The notes under the pieces were generated by a model. The model saw nothing but the letters and a program-made list of their open reading frames with translations, was not told the origin of the DNA and did not search any database. A stretch of 64,000 nucleotides of DNA from NCBI RefSeq assembly GCF_042433955.1, contig NZ_JBHLUH010000035.1, positions 21,875 through 85,874 of the forward strand. Reading direction: 5' to 3'. Positions within the stretch are counted from its first letter, which is position 1, and every line of letters starts with the position of its first letter. Shown piece by piece: positions 33,774 to 46,318 of the stretch. Position numbers and translations under genes: made by a program. Origin of the DNA: Phytohabitans kaempferiae. Lineage in GTDB: Bacteria > Actinomycetota > Actinomycetes > Mycobacteriales > Micromonosporaceae.

Positions 33774-35255
33774 TCAGCCGGGAAGCGGCGCGACCCCGGG
33801 ACGCCGGCCCGCGTGGACGAGCCCGGCGGGCGGCGTGACGAGGTGCCCGCGCGCGTCCGGAGGTACCGCGAGCCCGGAAGGCAGGACCAGCGGCTGGCCC
33901 GAGGCGCTGATCGCGTCGGTGGTGTGGGCGCATCCGGCCGGCCCGCATCCCCCGAACCCGGACCCCGGCCCGGGCGGCGCGCCCCGATCGGCGCCCACCG
34001 TCGCCGCGACCCGCTGCCGCGGCGGCTCGGTGAGGCCGCTGCCGGCGCCGACGCTCGGCCCCGCCGTCGCCGATGTCCGGCGCAGGCGATCGCCAGGGGC
34101 GCTTATCCGCGCCTCGCCGGCCTCCGCTGTGGCCGCCGGCGGCGTGGCCGGCTGCTCGCCGGGTACGGCGGGCACGGCGGGCGGCGGTGGGGCCGGCGGC
34201 CCCGACTCCTGGCCGGTGGGCGGTGGCCGCTCGACCACGCCGCCAAGCACCGGGGCGAGGGGCCGCAGGAGAGCGCCCGTGGCGCCCACCACGAGGGCCA
34301 CGACCGGCTGGACGGGCCGCAGCGCCGCGCCCGCGACACCGACGACCAGGTCAGTGACAGGTCGCACAGGCCGCGGCACGGCGCCGGCGAGGTCCACGAC
34401 CCGGCCGGCGACGCGCTTGACCGGCCGTTGGCCAGCGCCCACCACGAGGCCGACGACCCGCTCGACCGGCCGGAGCGCGACGCCCACGGTGCCGGGGAGC
34501 GGGCCGATGCCAGGCTCGGCCGGCTGGGGCGCCGGGGCTGTCACCGGCGGGAGCGCATCCGACTCGGTGGCCGGGCGCGTGGTCTTCGTGGTGCCAGGCG
34601 TCAGACCGGCCTCCGCGGTGCTGGAAGCGAAGCCAGGCAGCTCCCCCACGACCGGCGTGACCAGGCCCGTCACCGCGCCTACGAGTCCGATGTGGACGCG
34701 GGCGCCATCGCCGCTGACTGGACCGCCGGCACGACCGCCCGGATCTCCCCCACCCCGCCCCGAGGCGCCGCCACCGCGAGCGGCGTCGCCACCACGAGCG
34801 CCACCGCCGCCGCGACCGGCATCGTCGCCGCGACCGGCATCGTCGCCACGAGCGGCATCGTCACCACGAGCGGCATCGTCACCACGAGCCGCGCCGCTGC
34901 CGCGAAGGGCGCTGCCGCCGCGAGCCGCGTCACCGCCGCGAGAGGTGTCGCTGCCGGGGGCGGCATCGCTGCCCGGGACTGGATCGTCGCCGTGGGACCG
35001 ATCGGCGTCGGATAGGGCCGCGTCGGCGGCAGCGTGGCCTGCGGGGCCGAGGAGCAGGCCGAGCAGCGGGAGCTTCGGCTCGGCGGTGCTGGGCCGGGCC
35101 GGGAGGTCGCGTTGGGGGCTCGCGTGGGCCGGACGGTCGAGGAGGGTGAGCAGCAGGTAGGCGGCGACCGCCACGCCGGCGAGCAGCAGCGTGCGTGCCG
35201 CGGCCCGGAGTGCCGGATTGCTGCTCGTCAAGCCTGTGTCACCCTCCGCGATCAT
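33774..35255 (-). CDS. Large low-complexity secreted or membrane-anchored protein
   Basis: ATG 35255 gives 493 residues (an upstream ATG adds eight). A hydrophobic segment (AARTLLLAGVAVAAYLLLTLLD) is followed by RPAHAS, so it is exported or anchored. Next come Asp/Gly/Arg-rich hexapeptides (AARGDD, AGRGDD). Five degenerate units of the form RPVxxVVxLVVGxxGA follow at about residues 255-345, then a Pro/Ala-rich zone and a short tail with GGCGPAGC and LVLPSGLAVPPDARGH. I recognise no enzyme domain. The plan suggests a cell-surface or spore-envelope protein of filamentous actinobacteria; this is inference. Confidence 0.7.
   Translation of the reverse strand: MIAEGDTGLTSSNPALRAAARTLLLAGVAVAAYLLLTLLDRPAHASPQRDLPARPSTAEPKLPLLGLLLGPAGHAAADAALSDADRSHGDDPVPGSDAAPGSDTSRGGDAARGGSALRGSGAARGDDAARGDDAARGDDAGRGDDAGRGGGGARGGDAARGGGASGRGGGDPGGRAGGPVSGDGARVHIGLVGAVTGLVTPVVGELPGFASSTAEAGLTPGTTKTTRPATESDALPPVTAPAPQPAEPGIGPLPGTVGVALRPVERVVGLVVGAGQRPVKRVAGRVVDLAGAVPRPVRPVTDLVVGVAGAALRPVQPVVALVVGATGALLRPLAPVLGGVVERPPPTGQESGPPAPPPPAVPAVPGEQPATPPAATAEAGEARISAPGDRLRRTSATAGPSVGAGSGLTEPPRQRVAATVGADRGAPPGPGSGFGGCGPAGCAHTTDAISASGQPLVLPSGLAVPPDARGHLVTPPAGLVHAGRRPGVAPLPG
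34817..34888 (-). repeat. 18-base tandem repeat in the low-complexity protein gene
   Basis: Four adjacent 18-base units (plus-strand CGGCATCGTCRCCRCGAS) encode DDAARG/DDAGRG hexapeptides. Neighbouring units differ at one to three positions. The period preserves the frame, as in the dehydrogenase repeat at 25301-25372, but the sequence is unrelated. Confidence 0.85.
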
Positions 35256-35367
35256 ACGATCAGCGGACAATATCAACACATTTACAAGGTCGCATTACCC
35301 GGTAGGGATGACGCCCCCGGGCGGCGGTCATCCCACTGTGGAGAGTCGCGCGTGGAAGGCGCGGGCC

Positions 35368-35468
35368 AGGGCCTGTTTCATGAGGGTCGGTGCCCGGGCG
35401 GCCGTCCGGTGCCGCCGGTCGTCGTCATGGCCCGCCGTAGGCCGGCCATGCCCTCGTGAACAGGCCCT
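35368..35468. mobile_element. MITE-like element with IS5-type inverted ends
   Basis: AGGGCCTGTTTCATGAGGGT at the left and the inverted CCCTCGTGAACAGGCCCT at the right form about 18-base imperfect inverted ends around a 60-base GC-rich middle. GGGCCTGTTT-type ends are familiar from IS5-family elements of actinobacteria. No transposase is present, so this would be a non-autonomous copy. The right end supplies the stop codon of the gene at 35467-35835. I do not see a clear target duplication. Confidence 0.55.
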
Positions 35469-35835
35469 AACGGAAGCCGTCACGGAAGCGGCGGAAGAAG
35501 CCGCCCTCGCGGGGCAGCGGCGGCGCGGACGGGGGTGCGGTGGCCCGCTGCCGGGCGATCGGCTGGTCGTAGTCGGTGCGGGCGATCGTGTCGACCACCT
35601 GCTCCTCGTCGAAGTTTTCCGAGCCCTCGACATGCGGCACGAAGCCGACCAGCACGCCGTTGCGCAGGACCTGCGCCTCCAGGCCCGCCGTGCCGTCGGT
35701 GTCCCACAGCGCCTCGCGGCCGTCACGCAGCGCCACGCGTATGCCGTACTGCGCGACGCCTGGGCGGGCGAGGTGGGCCGGCACGCCCCGGTCACGGAGT
35801 GCGTCGACGACCCGCTGGGCCCTGCTCTCGTCCAT
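35467..35835 (-). CDS. Conserved hypothetical protein
   Basis: The 122-residue protein begins MDESRAQRVVDALRDRGVPAHL, continues QYGIRVALRDGREALWDTDGTAGLEAQVLRNGVLVGFVP and ends with a Pro-rich segment and basic FFRRFRDGFR. It looks like a small soluble alpha/beta protein. I cannot name a family or function. The stop codon TAG lies inside the right end of the MITE-like element, so the original C-terminus may have been altered. Direct repeats with an 11-base period precede the start. Confidence 0.75.
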   Translation of the reverse strand: MDESRAQRVVDALRDRGVPAHLARPGVAQYGIRVALRDGREALWDTDGTAGLEAQVLRNGVLVGFVPHVEGSENFDEEQVVDTIARTDYDQPIARQRATAPPSAPPLPREGGFFRRFRDGFR

Positions 35836-35856
35836 CCGCCGACCGTAGCGCCCGCG

Positions 35857-35875
35857 ACTGAAAGGTTACTGAAAG
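35857..35875. promoter_or_regulatory. 11-base-period direct repeats
   Basis: ACTGAAAG occurs at 35857-35864 and 35868-35875, 21 bases before the start of the hypothetical gene on the minus strand. An 11-base period places both on one face of the helix. Repeats of this spacing are used by SARP- and PhoB-type activators; the actual binder is unknown. Confidence 0.4.
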
Positions 35876-35912
35876 TCAGCTGCGTGCCTCGTGACGCTGG
35901 GCGGGCCGGGCG

Positions 35913-36278
35913 TCAGCCGCTCGGCGCGATGGGCCACTCCTCGAACCACCGGCACCGCCCGTCCGCCTCGAAGCGGAGTATCCACAGGTCACGCCACTCC
36001 TGGTCGTGCGGCGGGCCGTAGCGCACCTCGGCCCGCACCACCGCCGTGTCGCCGTCGACCGCCACCACCTCGCAGCTCATGTCGAACGCCTCGTCCGGCC
36101 CCGCCCGCTCCGCCTCCCACATCTCGGCGATGGCGGGCAGGCCCACGACCGGCTCGTCCCACGGCCCCTGGAGGTAGCTCGCGCCCTCGGTGAAGATCTC
36201 GCCGAGCGTCTCGGTGCCCGGCGAGCGCCAGGCCCGCTCGTAGGCGTCGACCCAGCCCAGCACGTCGGAATGCTCCAC
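35913..36278 (-). CDS. NTF2/SnoaL-like protein
   Basis: The 121-residue protein fits the SnoaL-like or nuclear-transport-factor-2-like cone fold: DVLGWVDAYERAWRSPGTETL, IFTEGASYLQGPWDEPVVGLPAI, EVVAVDGDTAVVRAEVRY and LWILRFEADGRCRWFEEW. Members are ketosteroid-isomerase-like enzymes or binding proteins. No catalytic residue can be assigned with confidence. It lies 5 bases after the LysR gene on the same strand and may be co-transcribed with it. Confidence 0.85.
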   Translation of the reverse strand: MEHSDVLGWVDAYERAWRSPGTETLGEIFTEGASYLQGPWDEPVVGLPAIAEMWEAERAGPDEAFDMSCEVVAVDGDTAVVRAEVRYGPPHDQEWRDLWILRFEADGRCRWFEEWPIAPSG

Positions 36279-36283
36279 GCCGC

Positions 36284-37171
36284 TCAGTCTCTCAGGTACG
36301 CGAGGATCGCGCGGCGAAGCGCGGCGGCCGCGTGCGTCGGCGTCGACTCGCGCCGCTCGGCGATGGCGACCGTGCGCTGGATGCCGGGCGGGGCGAGCGA
36401 GGTGGCGTGCAGGCGGGGGTGGCCGGCGAGCACCATGCTCGGCACGACCGCCACGCCGAGCCCGGCCGCGACGAAGCTGAGGACCGCGTCCATCTCACCG
36501 CCCTCGACGGCGAACGCCGGCTCGAACCCCGCGGCGTGACTGGCTGCGAGGGTGGCATCACGCAGGTCGTACCCCTTGCGGAACATCACGAGGGGGTGGT
36601 GCCGCAGCTCCGCGATGGGCATGCCCCCGGCGGGCGCCGGGAGGGGTGAGGCCGAGGCGACGACGAGGTCCTCGCGGAGGATGGGCTCGGCCCGCAGGGC
36701 CGGGTCGATGCCGTGCGGCGGCAGGATGACCAGCGCGAGGTCGAGGTTTCCCTCGGTGAGATGGCGCACGAGATCCTGCGAGCCGCTCTCCTCCACGTGC
36801 AGGTCGATGCCGGGATGGTCGGCCCGGAAGAGCGGCAGCACGCGGGCGACGAGGCTGGTGGAGAGGCTGGGCGTGGCGCCGAGCCGCACGCGGCCCCGGC
36901 GCAGCCCCACCAGCTCCTGCACCTCGCGGCGGGCGGTCTCCACGTCGGCGAGGATGCGCCGCGCGATGGGCAGCAGCGCCGCGCCGGCGGGCGTGAGCGT
37001 GACCGTGCCGCGGGTGCGGTCGAGCAGCGGGGCGCCGATGTCGCGCTCCAGGCTGTGGATCTGCTTGCTCAGCGTGGGCTGCGCCACGCCCAGGTCGGAG
37101 GCCGCGCGTGTGAAGTGGCGCTCATCGGCGACGGCCACGAAGTACCTGAGCTGTTGCAGCTGCACGGCCAT
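36284..37171 (-). CDS. LysR family transcriptional regulator
   Basis: The 295-residue protein has a typical LysR N-terminus (LQQLRYFVAVADERHFTRAA, AQPTLSKQIHSLERDIG) and a periplasmic-binding-like effector domain (RVRLGATPSLSTSLVARVLP). It is divergent from sdhCAB, with start codons 72 bases apart, and a perfect dyad touches its own start. LysR proteins usually repress themselves and activate the divergent gene, so control of succinate dehydrogenase is likely (inference). The NTF2-like gene follows. Confidence 0.92.
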   Translation of the reverse strand: MAVQLQQLRYFVAVADERHFTRAASDLGVAQPTLSKQIHSLERDIGAPLLDRTRGTVTLTPAGAALLPIARRILADVETARREVQELVGLRRGRVRLGATPSLSTSLVARVLPLFRADHPGIDLHVEESGSQDLVRHLTEGNLDLALVILPPHGIDPALRAEPILREDLVVASASPLPAPAGGMPIAELRHHPLVMFRKGYDLRDATLAASHAAGFEPAFAVEGGEMDAVLSFVAAGLGVAVVPSMVLAGHPRLHATSLAPPGIQRTVAIAERRESTPTHAAAALRRAILAYLRD

Positions 37172-37184
37172 AGCCTACAGCTAT
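37170..37184. promoter_or_regulatory. LysR-type binding site
   Basis: ATAGC-CTACA-GCTAT is a perfect 5-base inverted repeat with a T-N11-A core. It starts at the LysR start codon and lies about 60 bases before sdhC. The placement suits self-repression plus activation of the divergent operon. Confidence 0.6.
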
Positions 37185-37242
37185 CGCGACTGCGCCAACG
37201 ATGCATTGGACGAATCACGCCGCCCGCCCTAGCGTCGGTGCC

Positions 37243-37922
37243 GTGGTCACGTTGAGTGCGGTGCGGTCGACCGTCGGGCGGAAGGCGCTGATGGCGGTGA
37301 GCGGCATCGTGCTGGTGTTGTTCCTGGTGGCGCACATGGTCGGCAACCTCAAGGTGTTCGTGGGGGCGGAGTCCTTCGACCACTACGCGCACTGGCTGCG
37401 CACGATCGGCGCGCCGCTGCTGCCCCAGTCCGGATACCTCTGGGTCCAGCGGGCCGTGCTCACCGTCGCGGTGGTGGCGCACATCTGGGCGGCGACCACG
37501 CTCGCGCTGCGGGCGCGGGCCGCACGGCCGGTCCGGTACGCGCACCGCCGCCCGGTGCGGGGCAGCTACGCGGCGCGCACGATGCGGTGGGGCGGCGTGA
37601 TCATCCTGCTCTTCGTCGTGTACCACGTGCTGGACCTCACCACCGGCCACCTCAACCCCGTGGGCGACAGTGCGCACCCGTACGACAACGTGGTCGCCGA
37701 CTTCGCGCCGGAGCGGTGGTACGTGACGCTCTTCTACACGCTCGCGGTGCTGGCGGTGGGGCTGCACCTGCGGCACGGGGTCTTCAGCGCGCTCCGCTCG
37801 CTGGGGCAGCGCACGGCGGCGGGCGAGCGGCGCGCGCGGCTGGCGGCGCTGGTGGTCTCGGTGGGTCTGTGCGCCGGCTACCTGTCGGTGCCGTTCGCTG
37901 TCTCGTTGGGGTTGGTGAGTTG

Positions 37923-37923
<1 letters not shown>
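37243..37923 (+). CDS. sdhC: Succinate dehydrogenase cytochrome b subunit
   Basis: GTG 37243 is preferred, placing VTLSAVRSTVGRKALMAVSG at the N-terminus; an ATG at 37201 lies in the regulatory spacer. The 226-residue protein has five hydrophobic segments and conserved histidines (LFLVAHMVGNL, VVAHIW, FVVYHVLDL, GLHLRHGVFSAL) that would bind haem b. It is a single fused B-type anchor as in Bacillus, so no sdhD is expected. It exchanges electrons with menaquinone. Its stop overlaps the sdhA start by one base. Confidence 0.9.
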
Positions 37924-39844
<1,921 letters not shown>

Positions 39845-39848
<4 letters not shown>

Positions 39849-40600
39849 ACGTCGTACTGCGCATCTGGCGCCAGGCCGGCCCGGACGAGAAGGGCCGCAT
39901 GGTCGCCTACCCGGTCACCGACATCTCGCCGGACATGTCGTTCCTCGAGGTGCTCGACGCGCTCAACGAGCGGCTGACGCTGGAGGGCGAGGATCCGGTC
40001 GCCTTCGACCACGACTGCCGTGAGGGCATCTGCGGCGCCTGCGGCGTGGTCATCGACGGCGCCGCGCACGGCCCGGAGAAGGCGACCACCACCTGCCAGC
40101 TCCACATGCGTCACTTCCGCGACGGCCAGACCATCGACGTCGAACCGTGGCGGGCGCGCGCCTTCCCCGTCGTCAAGGACCTGGTCGTCGACCGCGGCGC
40201 GCTCGACCGGGTCATCCAGGCCGGCGGGTACGTCTCCGCCCCCACCGGCAGCGCCCCCGACGCGCACGCCCAGCCGGTACCCAAGCCCGACGCCGACGCG
40301 GCCTTCGAGGCGGCCACCTGCATCGGCTGCGGGGCGTGCGTGGCCGCCTGCCCCAACGGCTCGGCGATGCTCTTCACCGCCGCGAAGGTCACCCACCTCG
40401 GCCGGCTGCCCCAGGGCCAGCCGGAACGCTACGAGCGCGTGCTGGACATGGTGGCGGCGCACGACGACGCCGGCTTCGGCGGGTGCACCAACGCCGGCGA
40501 GTGCACCGCCGTCTGCCCGAAGGGCATCCCGCTGACGGCGATCGGCCAGCTCAACCACGACTTCGTCCGCGCCGCGCGGCGGGCGGAGGTGGGGTCGTGA
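39845..40600 (+). CDS. sdhB: Succinate dehydrogenase / fumarate reductase iron-sulfur subunit
   Basis: The 251-residue protein starts at GTG 39845, overlapping the sdhA stop. It holds the 2Fe-2S site CREGICGACG, the 4Fe-4S site CIGCGACVAACP and the 3Fe-4S site CTNAGECTAVCPKG. These pass electrons from the flavin to haem and quinone. The final codons (EVGS and stop) lie within the first ten bases of the fourth dispersed repeat copy. The operon ends here. Confidence 0.95.
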
Positions 40601-40763
40601 ACCGCGGAGCGTGAGGCGGCGGGCGCGGCGGGCCGGGTCGGGGTCGTGAACCGTGGAGCGTGAGGCCGTGGGAAAGCACCCAAGAAGACGCTCCGCTGCG
40701 CTCCACGTCTCCCCGGGGACCCCGCGCGGCGGTCCGGACCGCGACGGGCATCGCGGTAGCCCG
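40590..40763 (+). repeat. Dispersed convergent-spacer repeat, copy 4 (longest)
   Basis: It starts GGGGTCGTGAACCGCGGAGC, repeats that module once from about 40639 (GTCGTGAACCGTGGAGCG), continues with ACGCTCCGCTGCGCTCCACG, then GGTCCGGACC and the perfect hairpin ACCGCGA-CGGGCA-TCGCGGT, and ends AGCCCGATGG. It occupies the whole spacer between the convergent sdhB and SDR genes and covers the sdhB stop codon. The middle part matches the fragment in the cysteine dioxygenase gene. Confidence 0.78.
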
Positions 40764-40775
40764 ATGGATCGCCTG

Positions 40776-41552
40776 TCAGGCGGGCTTGAGGACGCCGCGG
40801 GTCGCGCGCTTGGCCATCGCGGCGACCAGCCGGCGGGGGCGGCGCGGGGTCAGGTGGGCGTTGAGCGCGTTGGCCAGTCCGGGCACCACGTAGCCCCGGT
40901 CGCGGTCGAAGGCCCGCAGCGCCGCCCGCACCACCGTGCCGACCGGCATCATCGGCCCGCCGATCGCCGCCCGCTCCCCCACCTCGTCGAAGAAGGCGGT
41001 GCGCGTCGGGCCCGGGCAGAGCGCCAGCACGCGCAGGCCCCGCCCCCGGTACTCCTCCCGGAGCGCGAGGCTGAAGTTGAGCACGAACGCCTTGCCCGCC
41101 GCGTAGGTGGCGAAGTACGGCGACGGCTGGAACCCGGCGGTCGAGCCCACATTGATCACGCCGCCACCGCCCCGGGCCAGCATGGTCGGCACCAGCGCGC
41201 GGGTGAGCCCGACGAGCGACACCACGTTGACCATGAGCTGGGCGGTGTCCTGCCCCGCCGCGATCTCCTCGAACCGCCCCGCCGTGCCGAAGCCGGCGTT
41301 GTTGACCAGCAGGTCGACGGCGATGCCGATGCGGGCGAGGTCGGCGGCGACCCGCTCCGGCGCCCCCTGCGCGGCGAGGTCGTGCGCGAACGCGTCGACC
41401 CGCACGCCGTGCGCCCCGCGCAGCTCCTCGGCGAGCGCGTCGAGGCGGCCGGCGGACCGGGCGACCAGCACGAGGTCGTGCCCGCGCGCGGCGAGCTGGC
41501 GGGCGAACTCGGCGCCGAGGCCACTCGACGCTCCGGTGACAAGCGCGGTCAT
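40776..41552 (-). CDS. SDR family oxidoreductase (short-chain dehydrogenase)
   Basis: The 258-residue protein starts at ATG 41552 (MTALVTGASSGLGAEFARQL). It has NNAGFG, catalytic Ser in NVGSTAGFQPSP, YAAGK in place of YxxxK with the lysine kept, and CPGPTRTAFF. The family (DltE/YqjQ-like SDR) reduces or oxidises a carbonyl with NAD(P)H; the substrate is unknown. It is divergent from a TetR gene with a perfect operator between them, so it is the likely target of that repressor. Confidence 0.9.
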   Translation of the reverse strand: MTALVTGASSGLGAEFARQLAARGHDLVLVARSAGRLDALAEELRGAHGVRVDAFAHDLAAQGAPERVAADLARIGIAVDLLVNNAGFGTAGRFEEIAAGQDTAQLMVNVVSLVGLTRALVPTMLARGGGGVINVGSTAGFQPSPYFATYAAGKAFVLNFSLALREEYRGRGLRVLALCPGPTRTAFFDEVGERAAIGGPMMPVGTVVRAALRAFDRDRGYVVPGLANALNAHLTPRRPRRLVAAMAKRATRGVLKPA

Positions 41553-41607
41553 GGGCAATCCCTTCTCTCGCGGTATCGCCACACGAGCGTAGCCGTTCGC
41601 GTCAGAT

Positions 41608-41627
41608 CCGCAACACCACTGTTGCGG
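41608..41627. promoter_or_regulatory. Perfect TetR-type operator
   Basis: CCGCAACACCACTGTTGCGG has perfect 8-base arms (CCGCAACA / TGTTGCGG) around CCAC. It lies 40 bases before the TetR start and 56 bases before the divergent SDR start, where it could block both promoters. Confidence 0.75.
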
Positions 41628-41666
41628 TTATCGCAGGACCCGCGACGCCGGTGTACCGTATGTGCC

Positions 41667-42314
41667 GTGACAGACGCTCGCCCCCCGGACGCCGCGGCCG
41701 CCCGCGCGGAGAGGGCCACGGCGCAGCGGCGCCCCCGTGCGCTGCGGGCCGACGCGGAGCGGAGCGTGCGGGCCATCCTGGAGGCGGCCGAGCGGGTCCT
41801 CGCCACCGACCCCGGTGCCTCGATGGAGCAGATCGCCGAGGCCGCGGGCGTGGCCCGCACGACCATCCACCGCCGGTTCGCCACGCGGCAGGCGCTGACG
41901 GACGCGATGGCCGACGCGGCCGTGGCCCAGCTCCGCGCGGTCATCGACGAGGGCCGCCCGGAGACCGCACCCCCGCTCGTCTCGCTCCACCAGATCACCG
42001 CCAGCGTGCTCCGCACGAAGATCGGCTGGCGCTTCGCCCTCGACCTGCCCGCCGCGCCCGGCTCCGCCGCCGCCGAGGGCCAGCGCGACGTGGCCCGCCG
42101 CTGCCTGGAGCTCTTCGCCCGCGCCCGCGACCTCGGCGTGCTCGCCCCCGACGCCGACCTGGAGTGGACCCGCCGCGTCTACTACGCGCTGATCGGCGAG
42201 GCCCTGCACGGCGACGACGCCGGCACCGACCCCGACATCCTGGCCGGCCGCGTCGTCGACACCCTCCTGCACGGCGCCGGCCCGCGCTCCGCCGCCGGCC
42301 ACGCGCCAGCCTGA
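41667..42314 (+). CDS. TetR/AcrR family transcriptional regulator
   Basis: The 215-residue protein starts at GTG 41667. Its helix-turn-helix reads SMEQIAEAAGVARTTIHRRF, followed by QALTDAMADAAV. The C-terminal helices (TSVLRTK-like segment, WRFALDLP) form a variable ligand pocket. With the perfect dyad at 41608-41627 it very likely represses itself and the divergent SDR, and the inducer may be the SDR substrate (inference). It converges with the ABC permease gene 34 bases away. Confidence 0.9.
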   Translation: MTDARPPDAAAARAERATAQRRPRALRADAERSVRAILEAAERVLATDPGASMEQIAEAAGVARTTIHRRFATRQALTDAMADAAVAQLRAVIDEGRPETAPPLVSLHQITASVLRTKIGWRFALDLPAAPGSAAAEGQRDVARRCLELFARARDLGVLAPDADLEWTRRVYYALIGEALHGDDAGTDPDILAGRVVDTLLHGAGPRSAAGHAPA

Positions 42315-42348
42315 CCGCCGCCACCAGGCGCCGGGGCTGAGCGGCCGA

Positions 42349-43041
42349 TCAGGTGTTGCGGCGGCGCAGGGCCACGTAGCCGGCCAGCGCGACCACCGCC
42401 CATCCCGCCGCCACCGCCGTCTGGAGCGCGAGCGGGCCCACCGACAGCCCGTCCACCGTGGCGCGGGCGGTGGGCAGAAGCGGGGGCGCGAGCCACGGCA
42501 CCGGCGAGTCCTTCGTGCCCACGACGAACGCGACCACCGTGCAACCGACCAGGACCGCGAGCCCCCGGGCGGCGTTGCCCACGACCGCGCGGCTGGCGAG
42601 CGCGCCGAGCAGTACGGCCGGCGGGACCAGCAGCAGATGGGCCCACACGCCCGCGACCACGCCGGCGGCGAGCGACGGGTCGTCGCCGCGTTCCGGGCCG
42701 GTGATGCCGCCGAGCGGCCAGGGCAGCGCGAGCGCCAGCGCGACCAGCGCGAGGGCCGGTACGAGCGCGGTGAGCAGCCCGGCGGCCACCTCGCGGCCCA
42801 GCCCGCGTACGGCCACTGTGGAGAGTTGCCGCTGCGTGTCCGGCTCGACGTTGAAGAGGATCTGCGTCTGCCAGGCGACGACCGGGAAGAGGACGGCGGC
42901 GGAGAAGCCGTACGCCTCGGCGGCCTGCGCCTCGCCGCCCCCGTAGATGATGCCGAGCACCACGAGCACGGTGAGCAGCGGGGCGAGCGCGCGGCCGGTA
43001 CGCAGGAACGCGGCCAGCCGCAGGCGGATCAGCGCGGTCAT
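42349..43041 (-). CDS. ABC transporter membrane subunit
   Basis: The 230-residue protein starts at ATG 43041, overlapping the ATPase stop by four bases. It has about six hydrophobic segments (LAPLLTVLVVLGIIYGGG, GLLTALVPALALVALALALP, AARGLAVLVGCTVVAFVVG, TAVAAGWAVVALAGYVAL) and a short loop with VEPDTQRQLSTVAVRG. It is the permease of an ABC-2-like exporter with the ATPase upstream. The exported substrate cannot be told. Confidence 0.8.
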   Translation of the reverse strand: MTALIRLRLAAFLRTGRALAPLLTVLVVLGIIYGGGEAQAAEAYGFSAAVLFPVVAWQTQILFNVEPDTQRQLSTVAVRGLGREVAAGLLTALVPALALVALALALPWPLGGITGPERGDDPSLAAGVVAGVWAHLLLVPPAVLLGALASRAVVGNAARGLAVLVGCTVVAFVVGTKDSPVPWLAPPLLPTARATVDGLSVGPLALQTAVAAGWAVVALAGYVALRRRNT

Positions 43042-43769
43042 GACGGCGTGCGCACCCCCACGACCCGATGCCCGGCGGCGCGCAGGCTGGCCACCGCGGC
43101 GGGGACGCCGGCGGCGGTCACGGCCACCTCGATCACGCACTCGGCGGCAGGTGCGGCGCCCGACGCGGTGAGCACGCCGTCGGCCAACTCCCAGGTGCGT
43201 ACGTCGGGGAGCGTGCCCGCACCGCCCAGGTGGTCGCTGATCAGCACGCGCCCGCCCCGGTCGAGCGCGTCGGCCACGATCAGCGGCACCTCCGCGCGGG
43301 TCGCCGCGTCCAGCCCCTCCCACGGCTCGTCGAGGATCAGCAGGTCGGGGCGGTGCACCAGGCCCTGGATCAGCCCCACCTTCTGCGCTGACCCCTTGGA
43401 TAGCTCGGCCAGCGGCGTGTCCAGCAGCCGCCCCAGGTGCAGGCGCTCGGCCCACTCACCGACCGCGTGGCGCGCGTCGGCCGGCGCCAGGCCGTGGATC
43501 GCCGCCATCCCCAGGAGGTATCGCCGGGCGGTGAACGGCTGGTCGGCCGGGAACCGCTCCGGCACGTACCCGGTGGTGGCCGGCCGGTCGTGGACGGCCC
43601 CGCGCCGCGGGCGGAGCAGGCCCGCGGCGAGCCTCAGCAGCGTCGACTTGCCGGCGCCGTTGCGGCCGACGACCGCGACCGCCTCACCCGGCCCGACCGC
43701 GCCGGTCACGCCGCGCAGGATCCACGGCTCACCCCGGCGGTAGCGGAGCCACACCCCGTCCAATCGCAC
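43038..43769 (-). CDS. ABC transporter ATP-binding protein
   Basis: The 243-residue ATPase has Walker A VGRNGAGKSTLLRL, a variant signature LSKGSAQKV in place of LSGGQ, Walker B LLILDEPWEGLD and a His-bearing switch (LISDHLGGA). The variant signature is common in CcmA-like and ABC-2 exporters. It is co-translated with the membrane subunit at 42349. The two form a small exporter of unknown cargo next to the topoisomerase genes. Confidence 0.9.
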   Translation of the reverse strand: MRLDGVWLRYRRGEPWILRGVTGAVGPGEAVAVVGRNGAGKSTLLRLAAGLLRPRRGAVHDRPATTGYVPERFPADQPFTARRYLLGMAAIHGLAPADARHAVGEWAERLHLGRLLDTPLAELSKGSAQKVGLIQGLVHRPDLLILDEPWEGLDAATRAEVPLIVADALDRGGRVLISDHLGGAGTLPDVRTWELADGVLTASGAAPAAECVIEVAVTAAGVPAAVASLRAAGHRVVGVRTPS

Positions 43770-43820
43770 CGGTCGATGATGCCACGCCCCGCTCAGTCCA
43801 CGGCCCGCGGTGGAGGTCGG

Positions 43821-46301
<2,481 letters not shown>

Positions 46302-46318
46302 GTGCTTCGGTCTCTCCC

